A stretch of 35,528 nucleotides of DNA from Alphaproteobacteria bacterium (lineage in GTDB: Bacteria; Pseudomonadota; Alphaproteobacteria; Thalassobaculales; Thalassobaculaceae): the NCBI GenBank assembly GCA_024742605.1, contig JANSYC010000038.1, positions 1 to 35,528 on the forward strand, written 5' to 3'. Below the pieces are notes generated by a model. That model did not search any database. It was not told the DNA's origin and saw only the letters and a program-made list of their open reading frames with translations. Of the stretch, positions 1-8,140 are shown piece after piece; within the stretch, counting starts at the first letter, position 1, and each line of letters opens with the position of its first letter. Made by a program: the position numbers and the translations under genes.

Positions 1-692
1 GCTCCGCTTGGATGTGGGCTCGTGCGCACTCCTTCCCTTTTGCGAGGTGCAGCCGGTGTCCTGGCAGTGTTGCCCGAGTTGTCCACTTGCAACCGCACCA
101 CGGGCGTCTTCCGTCCCATCCGGGCGAAGACGAGATCGTTCTGGATGTCCAGCGTCGATTGATGAGCGTGTATCCCGATCTCCTGTGCATCCTGGCACCC
201 CGTCACCCGGATCGCTCGGACGCGATTGCCGCGTTGGCGGGAGAGGCCTGCCTGAAGTCGATCCGTCGCTCCTCAGGCATGGCTTTATCCACCGATACTC
301 AGGTGTATCTCGTGGACAGCCTCGGCCAGATGGGTACGCTTCATGCGGTGCTCGCGGAGGGATCGCGGGTGGCTTTTCTCGGTGGATCCCTGGTCCCGGT
401 CGGCGGGCACAACCCTTTGGAAGCCGCGCATGCTGGACTGGCGCTTTTGTTCGGTCCGATGATTCCAAACAATCGGGAGAGCGCGGACGAACTTCTGGGC
501 TTGGCCGCGGCACGGGAAGTCTCGGGTGCCGACACCCTTCTGGCTGCTGTCCGGGAACTGATGGCGGATCCGGCGCGTGCCGCTCGGATGGGCGCGCAGG
601 CCCAGACTGTTGCAGCGGCGAAGAGGGCGGGTCTGGACCGGATCATGATCGAGCTTGCGCCGCTTCTGCCCCAGCCGGAGCGGGCCCCATGA
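1..692 (+). CDS. waaA: 3-deoxy-D-manno-octulosonic acid transferase, C-terminal part (5' partial, probable frameshift)
   Basis: WaaA (KdtA) transfers Kdo from CMP-Kdo to lipid IVA at the inner face of the cytoplasmic membrane. Only the C-terminal GT-B lobe is present. From about position 117 to 692 the frame reads SHPGEDEIV, then LAPRHPDR, GGSLVPVGGHNPLEAA and GPMIPNNRE, all typical of the nucleotide-binding half of this family. Upstream of about 113 the frame stops making sense. The family's A-A-S-T-H-P-G-E block is split: A-S-S-V is in frame 2 and H-P-G-E-D in frame 3, so one extra C in the run at 115-117 would explain the break. The first ~110 bases do not read as convincing WaaA in any frame, so further errors or decay are possible. 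The stop overlaps the lpxK start (ATGA). Identity of the C-terminal part is firm; the left boundary is not. Confidence 0.85.
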   Translation, partial: SAWMWARAHSFPFARCSRCPGSVARVVHLQPHHGRLPSHPGEDEIVLDVQRRLMSVYPDLLCILAPRHPDRSDAIAALAGEACLKSIRRSSGMALSTDTQVYLVDSLGQMGTLHAVLAEGSRVAFLGGSLVPVGGHNPLEAAHAGLALLFGPMIPNNRESADELLGLAAAREVSGADTLLAAVRELMADPARAARMGAQAQTVAAAKRAGLDRIMIELAPLLPQPERAP

Positions 693-1657
693 AGGCGCCT
701 CGGTTCTGGGCTGAGGACGGGCCGCTGTCGGCGCTCCTGACGCCATTGGCCGCACTGTGGACCTTGGGCGGGCGAGCCCGGCGGGCGTTCTCCCGACCTT
801 ATCAGCCAAGGGTTCCACTGATTTGCGTCGGGAACGCGACCGTCGGCGGGGCCGGAAAGACGCCTGTCGTTCAAGCTCTGGTTGCCGACTTGATCGAGAT
901 GGGCCAGCGGCCCGGAATCCTGTCTCGGGGCCATGGAGGCCGTTTGAAGGGACCGGTCCAGGTTGATCCGACCCGTCACGGCTTCGTTGATGTTGGTGAT
1001 GAGCCCTTGCTGCACGCCGCCCTGGCGCCGACCGTTGTTGCGCGGACCCGTTCCGCAGGCGCGCGTCTGCTGGAAGATCTCGGGGTGACGGCAATCGTTA
1101 TGGACGACGGGCTACAGAACGCCAGTCTCCTCCCGTCGGTAAGCCTGCTGGTCATCGATGGGGCGACAGGGTTCGGGAATGGCCGGGTTCTGCCGGCCGG
1201 TCCGTTGCGGGAGCCGGTCGGAGATGCGATGTCCCGGGTCTCTGCAGCTGTCGTGCTGGGGCGGGACCGGGTGGGAATTGCAGCGTCCATCCCGTCCGGT
1301 ATGGCGCTGTTTCCGGCGCGAGTTGAACCGCTACCGGAAGCCGGCCGGTTCCGCGGCAAGCGGGTTCTTGCGTTCGCGGGGATCGGACGTCCCGAGAAAC
1401 TCCGCGAAACGCTCGCCGATTTGGGGGCAGATGTGGTGGATCTGATCCCGTTTCCGGATCATCACGCCTATGCTGCGGACGAGATCATGGCGCTTATAGA
1501 AAAAGCCCGAGAGGTTGACGCGGGCTTGGTCACGACGACGAAAGACCATGTTCGGCTGCCGGATGATGCGCGCGCGATGGTGACGCCGCTTCGGGTGACG
1601 CTCGTCTGGCAATCGCCGGACGATATTGGTCGTTGGCTGCGTCATGTCTTGGAATAG
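689..1657 (+). CDS. lpxK: Tetraacyldisaccharide 4'-kinase
   Basis: LpxK phosphorylates the 4' position of tetraacyldisaccharide 1-phosphate to make lipid IVA, a membrane-associated step of lipid A synthesis. The 322-residue product has the expected length. It carries the family P-loop region CVGNATVGGAGKTPVVQAL near residues 48-66, then GILSRGHGG, the metal-binding segment MDDGLQN and the GNGRVLPAGPLREP block. The C-terminal TTTKDHVRLP segment is also typical. The ATG at 689 overlaps the waaA stop as ATGA, which suggests translational coupling and fixes the start, although the reading frame stays open further upstream. WaaA uses the LpxK product, so the pair makes metabolic sense. No broken motif is seen. 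Confidence 0.95.
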   Translation: MKAPRFWAEDGPLSALLTPLAALWTLGGRARRAFSRPYQPRVPLICVGNATVGGAGKTPVVQALVADLIEMGQRPGILSRGHGGRLKGPVQVDPTRHGFVDVGDEPLLHAALAPTVVARTRSAGARLLEDLGVTAIVMDDGLQNASLLPSVSLLVIDGATGFGNGRVLPAGPLREPVGDAMSRVSAAVVLGRDRVGIAASIPSGMALFPARVEPLPEAGRFRGKRVLAFAGIGRPEKLRETLADLGADVVDLIPFPDHHAYAADEIMALIEKAREVDAGLVTTTKDHVRLPDDARAMVTPLRVTLVWQSPDDIGRWLRHVLE

Positions 1658-1722
1658 GTCACGGTACTCCCAACATCAGAAGACACGACCCAAAAGTTGG
1701 GCGAACGCAGATGGAGAGTCAA

Positions 1723-1869
1723 ATGAGCCGGATGGTTTTCAAGCCAACTCTTGCGGGTCTTGCCGCGCTGTTTCTGATTGGCGGCCTCACTGCCTGCGAA
1801 AATACGGTCGATGGAGCGAAGAAGGATCTCAGGAAAGCCGATCAGAAAATCCAGAAGACTATCGAGTAG
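1723..1869 (+). CDS. Entericidin-like small lipoprotein
   Basis: A 48-residue product: MSRMVFKPTLAG, a hydrophobic segment, lipobox G-L-T-A-C, then ENTVDGAKKDLRKADQKIQ. The signal-lipobox followed by N-T-V-x-G and a short charged amphipathic tail is the plan of the entericidin A/B family (EcnA/EcnB), tiny membrane lipoproteins first described as an antidote/toxin pair. Only one such gene is visible here. The ATG at 1723 is preceded by GGAGAG at suitable distance; an ATG at 1711 is in frame but has a weaker site. It lies 65 bases after lpxK with no clear terminator, so it may be cotranscribed. Its role here is unknown; in alphaproteobacteria such genes are commonly single. Confidence 0.75.
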   Translation: MSRMVFKPTLAGLAALFLIGGLTACENTVDGAKKDLRKADQKIQKTIE

Positions 1870-1871
1870 GC

Positions 1872-2288
1872 GTGACGGGAACGGTGTTCGGGCCGGATGG
1901 GGCCATCGCCCGTCAGGCAACCGTGACCGACCCCGCTCCGCTTGTTCGCAGAGCAAGGCAACTCAGTCCGTTTCCGGAAACCAGAAAAGACTTCAAAAAT
2001 GTTGGACGCGTTAAAGAGGGTGCGCGCTATGGTTCGGATATCGAACGGAGGCTTCGAGGGGAGAAACCGGTGAACGTACCGTCAAAGATCGAGGTTGAGC
2101 ACGAGGGAAGATTGGTGGCCGCTGATGCGACTATCGAAGGTTCGGTCCTTGTGGTCCGGACCGAGGATGGTAGGAGCTGCTATGAATCCGTGAGAGCTGT
2201 TCCTCCCGAATTGCAACTCAGGAACATGCTGACACGCATGCTTTCGGCGGATTTATCTGACCCAAAATACAACCCCGATATGGTTTGA
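1872..2288 (+). CDS. Hypothetical protein, unrecognised
   Basis: An open frame with possible GTG starts at 1872 and 1884 gives about 138 residues. The sequence looks protein-like: a basic N-terminal half rich in Arg and Lys, then a segment around KIEVEHEGRLVAADATIEGS with alternating hydrophobic residues that could form beta strands, and an acidic, Asp-rich end. I recognise no family. No signal peptide or membrane segment is seen. Codons are less GC-biased than in neighbouring core genes, with several AGA, AGG, TTA and AAA codons. It starts three bases after the entericidin-like stop. There is no strong ribosome-binding site, so it may be a degraded or non-expressed frame. Confidence 0.4.
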   Translation: MTGTVFGPDGAIARQATVTDPAPLVRRARQLSPFPETRKDFKNVGRVKEGARYGSDIERRLRGEKPVNVPSKIEVEHEGRLVAADATIEGSVLVVRTEDGRSCYESVRAVPPELQLRNMLTRMLSADLSDPKYNPDMV

Positions 2289-2598
2289 GGGTCTTTTGAA
2301 CCCAACTATCACGGGATGCTAAATTTCTAAAACATTGAAATGCCGTGACCTTTAGGGGTAAAACTCAATGGAATGAGGTTGCATGGGGTGTGATCACCGC
2401 TGTCGATTTGAAAAGTCCATCCGGTGGAGAGGTCAGCTGTGTCTCATGAACCGCTTCGCTCAGGATGCCTCAGGACCTTGCGAGGGGTCGGTTGGAGCAA
2501 GATTATGAATTCGATGGAATCGAATGTGGCCGGCAAATGTGTTGATCCTTCGAGACATACGAAATCGCCCGTCCGTTTGGTGAGCGAGTAAATCCGTG
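2289..2598. other. Intergenic region without a recognisable gene
   Basis: About 310 bases, clearly richer in A and T than the flanking genes. I see no convincing reading frame, RNA gene or terminator. It presumably carries the promoter of the downstream regulator gene, but no hexamer pair stands out. Confidence 0.4.
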
Positions 2599-3156
2599 AT
2601 GTCGAACGAGGAAATTGCTTCCCAGGCAGGCCAGGCTACGGCTTTTCAAGGTCGTTTGGCCGAGCTTATCAAGTGGGTCGGCGGGCTTCGCAGCGCTGCG
2701 AGAGCGGTCAATGTGCATTTTGACACCGTTGGGCGGTGGCGGGACGGTCAGCAAAAGATGCCGTTCCAGGCAGCGGTCACGCTCTGTAAAGCGGCTGGTG
2801 TATCGTTGGACTGGCTGGCCAATGGCCGTGACGAGGGGGCCGCTCCAGGCCCGCGTGAGGAGCGGGGCCGAAAGCCAACTTTTGTCGATGCGGAGGATGT
2901 ACGGGTCGCATCCGAGTTTGTTGTCCGCGCGACAATTGCGATTGAAGGCTTGCAGACCGAGGTAAATTCGGATGCGATTGCGAATGCCATCGTTAGACGT
3001 GCGCTCGACCTTGAAGCGCGGCGCGCGTTCCAGGATGTGAGGATCGCGGACGAAGTATCCCTAGTTGCGACTGAGGGAACCGTCGTTTACCGGGAGCCGA
3101 ATGACGTGAGAGCGGTGGCTTTGGCCGAGAGGACACCGGGGATCGGTCGGCGATGA
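2599..3156 (+). CDS. Helix-turn-helix regulator, CI-repressor/XRE-like N-terminus
   Basis: The product is 185 residues from the ATG at 2599 (a GTG directly before it is equally possible). Residues about 15-75 resemble a phage CI-type helix-turn-helix: LIKWVGGLRSAARAVNVH, then DTVGRWRDGQQKMPFQAA and CKAAGVSLDWLANGR. The last segment is typical of XRE/CI DNA-binding domains. The C-terminal ~100 residues (from about FVDAEDVRVA) form no family I know and lack the Ser-Lys peptidase of LexA/CI repressors, so RecA-triggered self-cleavage is not expected. Its stop overlaps the start of the next gene as ATGA, so the two products are probably made together. No phage genes are nearby. DNA binding is likely; targets are unknown. 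Confidence 0.7.
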   Translation: MSNEEIASQAGQATAFQGRLAELIKWVGGLRSAARAVNVHFDTVGRWRDGQQKMPFQAAVTLCKAAGVSLDWLANGRDEGAAPGPREERGRKPTFVDAEDVRVASEFVVRATIAIEGLQTEVNSDAIANAIVRRALDLEARRAFQDVRIADEVSLVATEGTVVYREPNDVRAVALAERTPGIGRR

Positions 3157-3608
3157 GCACCAAATGGGGACGCTTGTCCGGCGGTCAAACGGTGAGCGCG
3201 TCCGCAGCCGGGCGATGGCAGACCTCTCGGAGACAGGATTTTCAGTGGTCGCCCTTGGCTCTGCTCGAAACGGGTGATGCGATCCGGCAGGCAGTCTCGG
3301 AGTGGCATGAGATGCTGGCCAGCCGCTCGATAGGACATGGAGCCGGGTACATTTCCAGGGTGTCGATGCTGAATGACCGAAGTGTGGTCATTCGCCCCGG
3401 CCATGCGGGTGAAGCCGGGGTCGTGCTGTTCGTGGGTAAGGCGATCCGTAAGGTCCACGAGACTTTGGCGCGCGAAATGTTGGACGCGCCCATGCCACCT
3501 CGTCCACGTGCATGGGCCTGCGCGCCGAAAACCGGCGACGTCATACGTCTGGTTTGCCTGCCGTTCGAGGGAAATGACCCAAGGATCGTGGTTCTCTTCG
3601 AGGCCTGA
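3153..3608 (+). CDS. Unknown protein translationally coupled to the HTH regulator
   Basis: A 151-residue product with no signal peptide or membrane segment. The first ~35 residues are rich in Ser, Gly, Arg and Gln and look disordered. The rest (SPLALLETGDAIRQAV, MLNDRSVVIRPGHAG, AWACAPKTGDVIRLVCLPF, RIVVLFEA) alternates predicted strands and helices, as in a small alpha/beta sensory fold such as PAS, but I cannot match a named family. It begins inside the regulator's stop codon (ATGA overlap at 3153) and is followed by a strong hairpin. This makes a two-gene transcription unit and suggests that it works with, or modulates, the regulator. That link is inference from position only. Confidence 0.65.
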   Translation: MSTKWGRLSGGQTVSASAAGRWQTSRRQDFQWSPLALLETGDAIRQAVSEWHEMLASRSIGHGAGYISRVSMLNDRSVVIRPGHAGEAGVVLFVGKAIRKVHETLAREMLDAPMPPRPRAWACAPKTGDVIRLVCLPFEGNDPRIVVLFEA

Positions 3609-3644
3609 GATTATCGAACGTGCTTTGAGGTCTCTTGACGCAAA

Positions 3645-3670
3645 GGGCCCGGCTGTTTCCAGCCGGGCCC
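3645..3670. terminator. Strong hairpin between convergent genes, likely bidirectional terminator
   Basis: GGGCCCGGCTG pairs perfectly with CAGCCGGGCCC around a four-base TTTC loop, giving an 11-bp GC-rich stem. It is flanked by AAA on the left and a short T-containing stretch (TTGCTCATT) on the right. It lies 36 bases after the unknown gene's stop and 24 bases after the nrdJ stop on the other strand, so it can serve both converging units. The T-tract is weak. Confidence 0.75.
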
Positions 3671-3694
3671 TTGCTCATTCTGGGATGCAGTCTC

Positions 3695-6600
3695 TTAGCT
3701 GCAGCCGCTGGTGCCGCCGCAGGTGTCGCATTTCAGGCAGGTTCCGTTCCGAACCAGGGTGAAGTTGCCGCATTCACCACAGCTTTCGCCCTCATAGCCC
3801 TTCATTTTGGCCTCGACCACACGGTTGAGCCGGGTTTCCTGTTTGCTCGGACCTTGCGAGGTCGGGCGATTAATCACCGCTGCACCGGTTGATCCGTCGG
3901 AATATCCACCGCTGGTCAACGGAACTTCCGTTGACGTTCCCGCATCCAGCATCATGCCAGTGGTCCCATCGGCCTTGCCCCCGCCTTCGAAGACCCGAAG
4001 GTTCGGTGTGCGGACCTCCGCCCGGACAAAGCCCCGTGAAGCCGCGTCCGAAACCTTTTCCAGCATCTTGTTGGCTTGGGCGATGTCGTACTCCTCGCCT
4101 TCGCCGTCGCCGACCGTATCCGGAGCCAGATCGTCCAGGTTCACATGGGCCAGATCGTGGCGATCGAGATAGGAAATCGCCAGCTCCCGGAACGTGTAGT
4201 CCAGGATTGAGGTCGACATCTTGATCGCGTCATTCCCCTGGACCAGACCTTGCGGCTCGAACCGTGTGAAGGTGAACGCATCCACGAACTCCTCCAGCGG
4301 CACGCCGTACTGCAGGCCGATCGAGACGGCGATCGCGAAGTTGTTCATCAACGAGCGGAAGGCGGCACCCTCCTTGTGCATGTCGATGAAGATCTCGCCC
4401 AACCGGCCGTCCTGATATTCTCCGGTCCGCAGGTAGACCTTGTGGCCGCCGACCACGGCCTTCTGGGTGTACCCCTTGCGCCGTTGCGGGAGGCGATCCC
4501 GCTCCACCCGACGCTCGACGATCTTTTCGATCACCTTTTCGACGATCCGCTCAGCCATCACCGGCGCCTTGGCGGCGGGAGATTGTGCCGCGAATGCTTC
4601 GGCCTCATCCTCGTCTTCGAACTCGAAGATGGAGGAGGAGAGCGGCTGGCTCAGCTTCGAGCCGTCACGGTAGAGAGCGTTTGCCTTGATGCCCAGTTTC
4701 CAGGACATCTCATAGGCCCGCGCGCAATCCTCGACCGTGGCGTCATTCGGCATGTTGATGGTCTTCGAGATCGCGCCCGAGATGAACGGCTGCGCCGCAG
4801 CCATCATCCGGATATGGCTTTCGGTGTTGAGATACCGTTTGCCGATGCGACCGCAGGGGTTCGCGCAATCGAACACCGGCAGATGCTCGTCCTTCAGGTG
4901 CGGCGCGCCCTCAAGGGTCATCGCTCCGCAGACGAAGGTGTTGGCAACCTCGATGTCCATCCTGGAGAAACCCAGTTCGCTCAGCATGTCGAAGCCGAAG
5001 TCGTTGAGCTGTTCGTCGGTAAGGCCCAGAACCTCACGGCAGAAGGCTTCGCCCAGGGTCCACTTGTTGAACGCGAACTTGATATCGAAGGCCGAGACCA
5101 GACCCTGTTCGAGGGCCGCGATCTGTGCGTCACCGAACTTCTTCGCCTTCAGGGTCTCGTGGTTGATGGCAGGGGCGCCGGCAAGGGTGCCGTGACCCAC
5201 CGCGTACCGGATGATCTCCTCAACCTGATCCTCGGCGTAGCCCATGTTGGTCAAGGCTGCCGGAACCACGCGGTTGATGATCTTGAAGTAGCCGCCCCCT
5301 GCCAGCTTCTTGAACTTGACGATCGCGAAGTCCGGCTCGATTCCGGTGGTGTCGCAATCCATCACCAGGCCGATCGTGCCGGTGGGCGCGATGACGCTGG
5401 TCTGGGCGTTGCGGTAGCCATGCTGCTCACCCAAGGCCAGAGCCTGATCCCAGGCCTGCTTGGAGGCGACGACCAGGGCCTGGTCCGGGCAGTTCTCGGC
5501 ATCCAGTGGAACCGGCTTGATCGCCAGTTCTTCGTAGCCTTCGGTCTCGCCATGGGCGGCCCGCCGGTGGTTGCGGATCACCCGCAGCATGGAGAGGGCA
5601 TTCTCGTCATAGCGCGGGAAGGGACCCAACTCGCCGGCCATCTCGGCCGAGGTCGCGTAGGCCACGCCGGTCATGATGGCGGTCAGGGCGCCGCAGAGTG
5701 CCCGACCCTTGTCGCTGTCATAGGACAGGCCCATGGACATCAGCATGCCGCCGATATTGGCGTATCCGAGACCGAGGGTCCGATAGTCGTAGCTGAGTTG
5801 CGCGATCTCCTTGGAGGGAAACTGCGCCATCAGCACGGCGATTTCCAGCGTCACGGTCCAGAGCCGGACCGCATGACGATAGTTGTCGATGTCGATATTG
5901 CCGTCGGCCTTCTGGAACTGCATCAGGTTCAGGGACGCCAGATTGCAGGCGGTGTCGTCCAGGAACATGTATTCAGAGCACGGGTTCGACGCATTGATTC
6001 GGCCGCCGGCCGGGCAGGTGTGCCAATCGTTGATGGTGGTGTCGTATTGGACGCCCGGATCGGCGCTGGCCCAGGCGGCGTTGGCGATCTTGTCCCAGAG
6101 GTCGCGGGCGCGCAGGGTCGCGGAGATGCCGCCGTCCTTGCGCCGGATCAGATTCCAGTCCTCATCCTTCTCGACGGCCTCCAGGAAGGCGTTCGACAGG
6201 CGGACCGAGTTATTGGAGTTCTGACCGGAGACCGTCAGATAGGCCTCGCTGTCCCAATCGGTGTCGTAGGTCTTGAAGTCGATTTCGTCAAAGCCCTGCT
6301 TGGCGAACTGGATCACCCGCTGCACGTAGTTGAGCGGAATCATGACGTCCTTGGCGGCCTTTACGGCAGCCTTCAGGACCGGATTCTTCTTCGGCTCATA
6401 GGCATCCTCGCCCATGGTGGCGCGGGCCTCGACGCAGGCGGCCATCACGGCCTTCATCGACCGGTTGGCCAGTTTGGATCCGGCGACCAATGCGGCCACT
6501 TTCTGCTCTTCGGTGACCTTCCAGTCGATATAGGCCTCGATGTCCGGGTGATCGATGTCAACCGTCACCATCTTGGCGGCCCGGCGGGTGGTGCCGCCGG

Positions 6601-7408
6601 ACTTGATCGCACCGGCCGCCCGGTCGCCGATCTTCAGGAAACTCATCAGGCCGGAAGACTTGCCGCCGCCGGACAGGCTCTCGTTCTCGCCGCGCAGCTT
6701 CGAGAAGTTGGAGCCGGTGCCGGAGCCGTATTTGAACAGCCGTGCCTCACGGACCCAGAGATCCATGATGCCGCGCTCGTTCACCAGGTCGTCCTCGACG
6801 GACTGGATGAAACAGGCATGCGGCTGCGGGTGTTCATAGGCCGACTTGGACTTGACCAGTTTGCCGCTCTGATAGTCGACATAGTGATGGCCCTGTGCCG
6901 GACCGTCGATGCCATAGGCCCAATGCAGGCCGGTGTTGAACCATTGAGGAGAATTCGGCGCCGCCATCTGGCGCGCAAGCATCGCACACATCTCGTCGTA
7001 ATACGCCCGGGCATCCGATTCCTGATCGAAATAGCCACCCTTCCAACCCCAATAGGTCCAGGTGCCGGCCAACCGATGAAAGACCTGCTTGGCGCTGTGC
7101 TCGGAGGTGGTGCGTTCCTCGACCGGAAGATTGGCAAGCGCCTTTTCATCAGGTGCTTCGCGCCACAGCCAGGAGGGAACGTTCTTTTCCTTGACCTTCA
7201 CACGGACCGAAGGAACGCCGGCCTTGCGGAAATACTTCTGGGCCAGGATGTCGCTGGCGACCTGGCTCCAATCGGCGGGAATCTCTACATCGTCACGGCG
7301 AAACACGACGGAGCCATCCGGGTTGCGGATCTCCGACGTCGTGGCGCGAAACGCGATACCGAAATAAGGCTCTTTGCCTTCCACGGTGAAGCGGCGCTCG
7401 ATCTTCAT
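3695..7408 (-). CDS. nrdJ: Adenosylcobalamin-dependent (class II) ribonucleotide reductase
   Basis: NrdJ reduces ribonucleotides to deoxyribonucleotides using adenosylcobalamin to generate the active-site thiyl radical, so it needs no oxygen-dependent small subunit. The 1237-residue product has the class II order: [10 protein letters not shown] near 151, partner cysteine C199, the N475-x-C477-x-E479 active-site triad (C477 the expected thiyl cysteine) and the second disulfide cysteine C488. [15 protein letters not shown] is the phosphate-binding loop. A long C-terminal extension ends in a Cys-rich CGECG...CLKC..CGG segment that probably binds zinc and re-reduces the enzyme. I place the start at 7408 because AGGAG precedes that ATG by 10 bases; an in-frame ATG at 7462 lacks this. 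Two NrdR-like boxes lie 103-149 bases upstream. I see no cobalamin riboswitch. Confidence 0.97.
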   Translation of the reverse strand: MKIERRFTVEGKEPYFGIAFRATTSEIRNPDGSVVFRRDDVEIPADWSQVASDILAQKYFRKAGVPSVRVKVKEKNVPSWLWREAPDEKALANLPVEERTTSEHSAKQVFHRLAGTWTYWGWKGGYFDQESDARAYYDEMCAMLARQMAAPNSPQWFNTGLHWAYGIDGPAQGHHYVDYQSGKLVKSKSAYEHPQPHACFIQSVEDDLVNERGIMDLWVREARLFKYGSGTGSNFSKLRGENESLSGGGKSSGLMSFLKIGDRAAGAIKSGGTTRRAAKMVTVDIDHPDIEAYIDWKVTEEQKVAALVAGSKLANRSMKAVMAACVEARATMGEDAYEPKKNPVLKAAVKAAKDVMIPLNYVQRVIQFAKQGFDEIDFKTYDTDWDSEAYLTVSGQNSNNSVRLSNAFLEAVEKDEDWNLIRRKDGGISATLRARDLWDKIANAAWASADPGVQYDTTINDWHTCPAGGRINASNPCSEYMFLDDTACNLASLNLMQFQKADGNIDIDNYRHAVRLWTVTLEIAVLMAQFPSKEIAQLSYDYRTLGLGYANIGGMLMSMGLSYDSDKGRALCGALTAIMTGVAYATSAEMAGELGPFPRYDENALSMLRVIRNHRRAAHGETEGYEELAIKPVPLDAENCPDQALVVASKQAWDQALALGEQHGYRNAQTSVIAPTGTIGLVMDCDTTGIEPDFAIVKFKKLAGGGYFKIINRVVPAALTNMGYAEDQVEEIIRYAVGHGTLAGAPAINHETLKAKKFGDAQIAALEQGLVSAFDIKFAFNKWTLGEAFCREVLGLTDEQLNDFGFDMLSELGFSRMDIEVANTFVCGAMTLEGAPHLKDEHLPVFDCANPCGRIGKRYLNTESHIRMMAAAQPFISGAISKTINMPNDATVEDCARAYEMSWKLGIKANALYRDGSKLSQPLSSSIFEFEDEDEAEAFAAQSPAAKAPVMAERIVEKVIEKIVERRVERDRLPQRRKGYTQKAVVGGHKVYLRTGEYQDGRLGEIFIDMHKEGAAFRSLMNNFAIAVSIGLQYGVPLEEFVDAFTFTRFEPQGLVQGNDAIKMSTSILDYTFRELAISYLDRHDLAHVNLDDLAPDTVGDGEGEEYDIAQANKMLEKVSDAASRGFVRAEVRTPNLRVFEGGGKADGTTGMMLDAGTSTEVPLTSGGYSDGSTGAAVINRPTSQGPSKQETRLNRVVEAKMKGYEGESCGECGNFTLVRNGTCLKCDTCGGTSGCS

Positions 7409-7510
7409 GGCTTTGTCACTCCTTGCCTGTCCGTCCGTAATGGCGCCATCACGGGCGGCCATTCATGTGTTTTTCGGTCGATTCAGTCTCTCGGGTGCAT
7501 CGGGCGGCAG

Positions 7511-7526
7511 CCACAAGATCTTGTAC
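7511..7526 (-). promoter_or_regulatory. NrdR-box-like site, proximal
   Basis: The 16-mer CCACAAGATCTTGTAC contains a perfect 12-bp palindrome, ACAAGATCTTGT. It keeps the strongest positions (C, A, central AT, T, G) of the published NrdR box acaCwAtATaTwGtgt. Its centre is 31 bp from the next site, the three-helical-turn spacing usual for paired NrdR boxes. It lies upstream of nrdJ, the expected target class. Confidence 0.7.
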
Positions 7527-7536
7527 CGTTGATCTC

Positions 7537-7565
7537 AAACTACCCAATACCTTGTGTATCTGCAA
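7537..7565 (-). promoter_or_regulatory. Candidate nrdJ promoter
   Basis: On the minus strand, TTGCAG (7560-7565) is followed after 17 bases by TAGTTT (7537-7542). Both hexamers are only partial matches to the sigma-70 type. The distal NrdR-like box would sit in the spacer, which fits repression, but the promoter call is weak by itself. Confidence 0.3.
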
Positions 7566-7761
7566 CATCGATCTTCATGCTTTCGCCACTTTCCGGAACG
7601 GCCTCAAAACCTGGCAGTCTTGGGTCGAAAATGTCGAAGCCCTGCGCGAATCCAACCGTTACGAGACGCGGATGGTCCCGCTCAAGCTGCTCTCCAAATT
7701 TGAGGTGGGCGTTTGGCTTCTGCCGGTCCGCCTGTGCCAAGGTGTACCCGAAGGCCCCCAT
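7540..7761 (-). CDS. Possible small protein of 73 residues
   Basis: A minus-strand frame upstream of nrdJ reads MGAFGYTLAQADRQ, then RLVTVGFAQGFDIFDPRLPG and a short acidic end. The composition is protein-like and codon third positions are moderately GC-rich. No ribosome-binding site is evident and I know no family. Its last codons overlap the distal NrdR-like site and the candidate nrdJ promoter, which argues against it. A plus-strand frame of 104 codons across the same DNA looks less convincing. Confidence 0.3.
   Translation of the reverse strand: MGAFGYTLAQADRQKPNAHLKFGEQLERDHPRLVTVGFAQGFDIFDPRLPGFEAVPESGESMKIDVADTQGIG
7542..7557 (-). promoter_or_regulatory. NrdR-box-like site, distal
   Basis: Read on the minus strand the 16-mer is ACACAAGGTATTGGGT, matching 13 of 16 positions of the NrdR consensus. 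Its centre (7549.5) is exactly 31 bp from the centre of the proximal site (7518.5). Paired boxes at this distance bind NrdR, the zinc-ATP-cone repressor of ribonucleotide reductase genes. Confidence 0.7.
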
Positions 7762-8140
7762 GGCTTGTTATCTTGTTGAAGAGTGACGCAAGATATGGGG
7801 TCTATTCAAGAATTCTTTGTGCTTGACGCGGTCCGATTTTCTTCCCCCCCGCAGGCCTGGTTCGGGAGTGGCGGAATTCTGGGATTCTTGATTTCAAGGG
7901 TCGGTGTTTCGTCAACTGATGCCGTTGCTGGATGAGGTAGAATCCATTTGAATCAAAGAGTCCTGAGTGGGCCTTCATGCAAAAATGCAACCTAAGAACG
8001 TTTCTAATCCTGTGTTTTAAGCGCCATGTGTTCGTTGGTGTCTTGATTTGACGGAGAGGGTGCCGCGCGCCAGCATGCTCCCCCAAACAGGCGCTTCGAA
8101 GGTGCCCATACAACATATAGAGATCTGGAGGATTCACAGC
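7762..8140. other. Intergenic region upstream of the RraA-like gene
   Basis: About 380 bases of relatively A/T-rich sequence with a run of eight C at 7844-7851. I see no convincing coding frame, RNA gene or clear promoter. A 111-codon minus-strand frame starting at 8137 has no coding character. The right end carries the GGAGG ribosome-binding site of the next gene. Confidence 0.35.

Noticed and set aside
8-1657. One continuous 549-codon frame joining the waaA region to lpxK
   Set aside because: Between ~120 and 688 the coding sense of WaaA is in a different frame, so the fusion is a chance open frame.
4250-7786. Plus-strand open frame of 1178 codons opposite nrdJ
   Set aside because: It is the antisense shadow of nrdJ in GC-rich DNA; its sequence is rich in His, Gly, Asp and Val without domain features, while nrdJ has every family motif.
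7409-7800. Cobalamin riboswitch expected before a B12-dependent enzyme
   Set aside because: I found no B12-box-like sequence or matching hairpins upstream of nrdJ on its strand.
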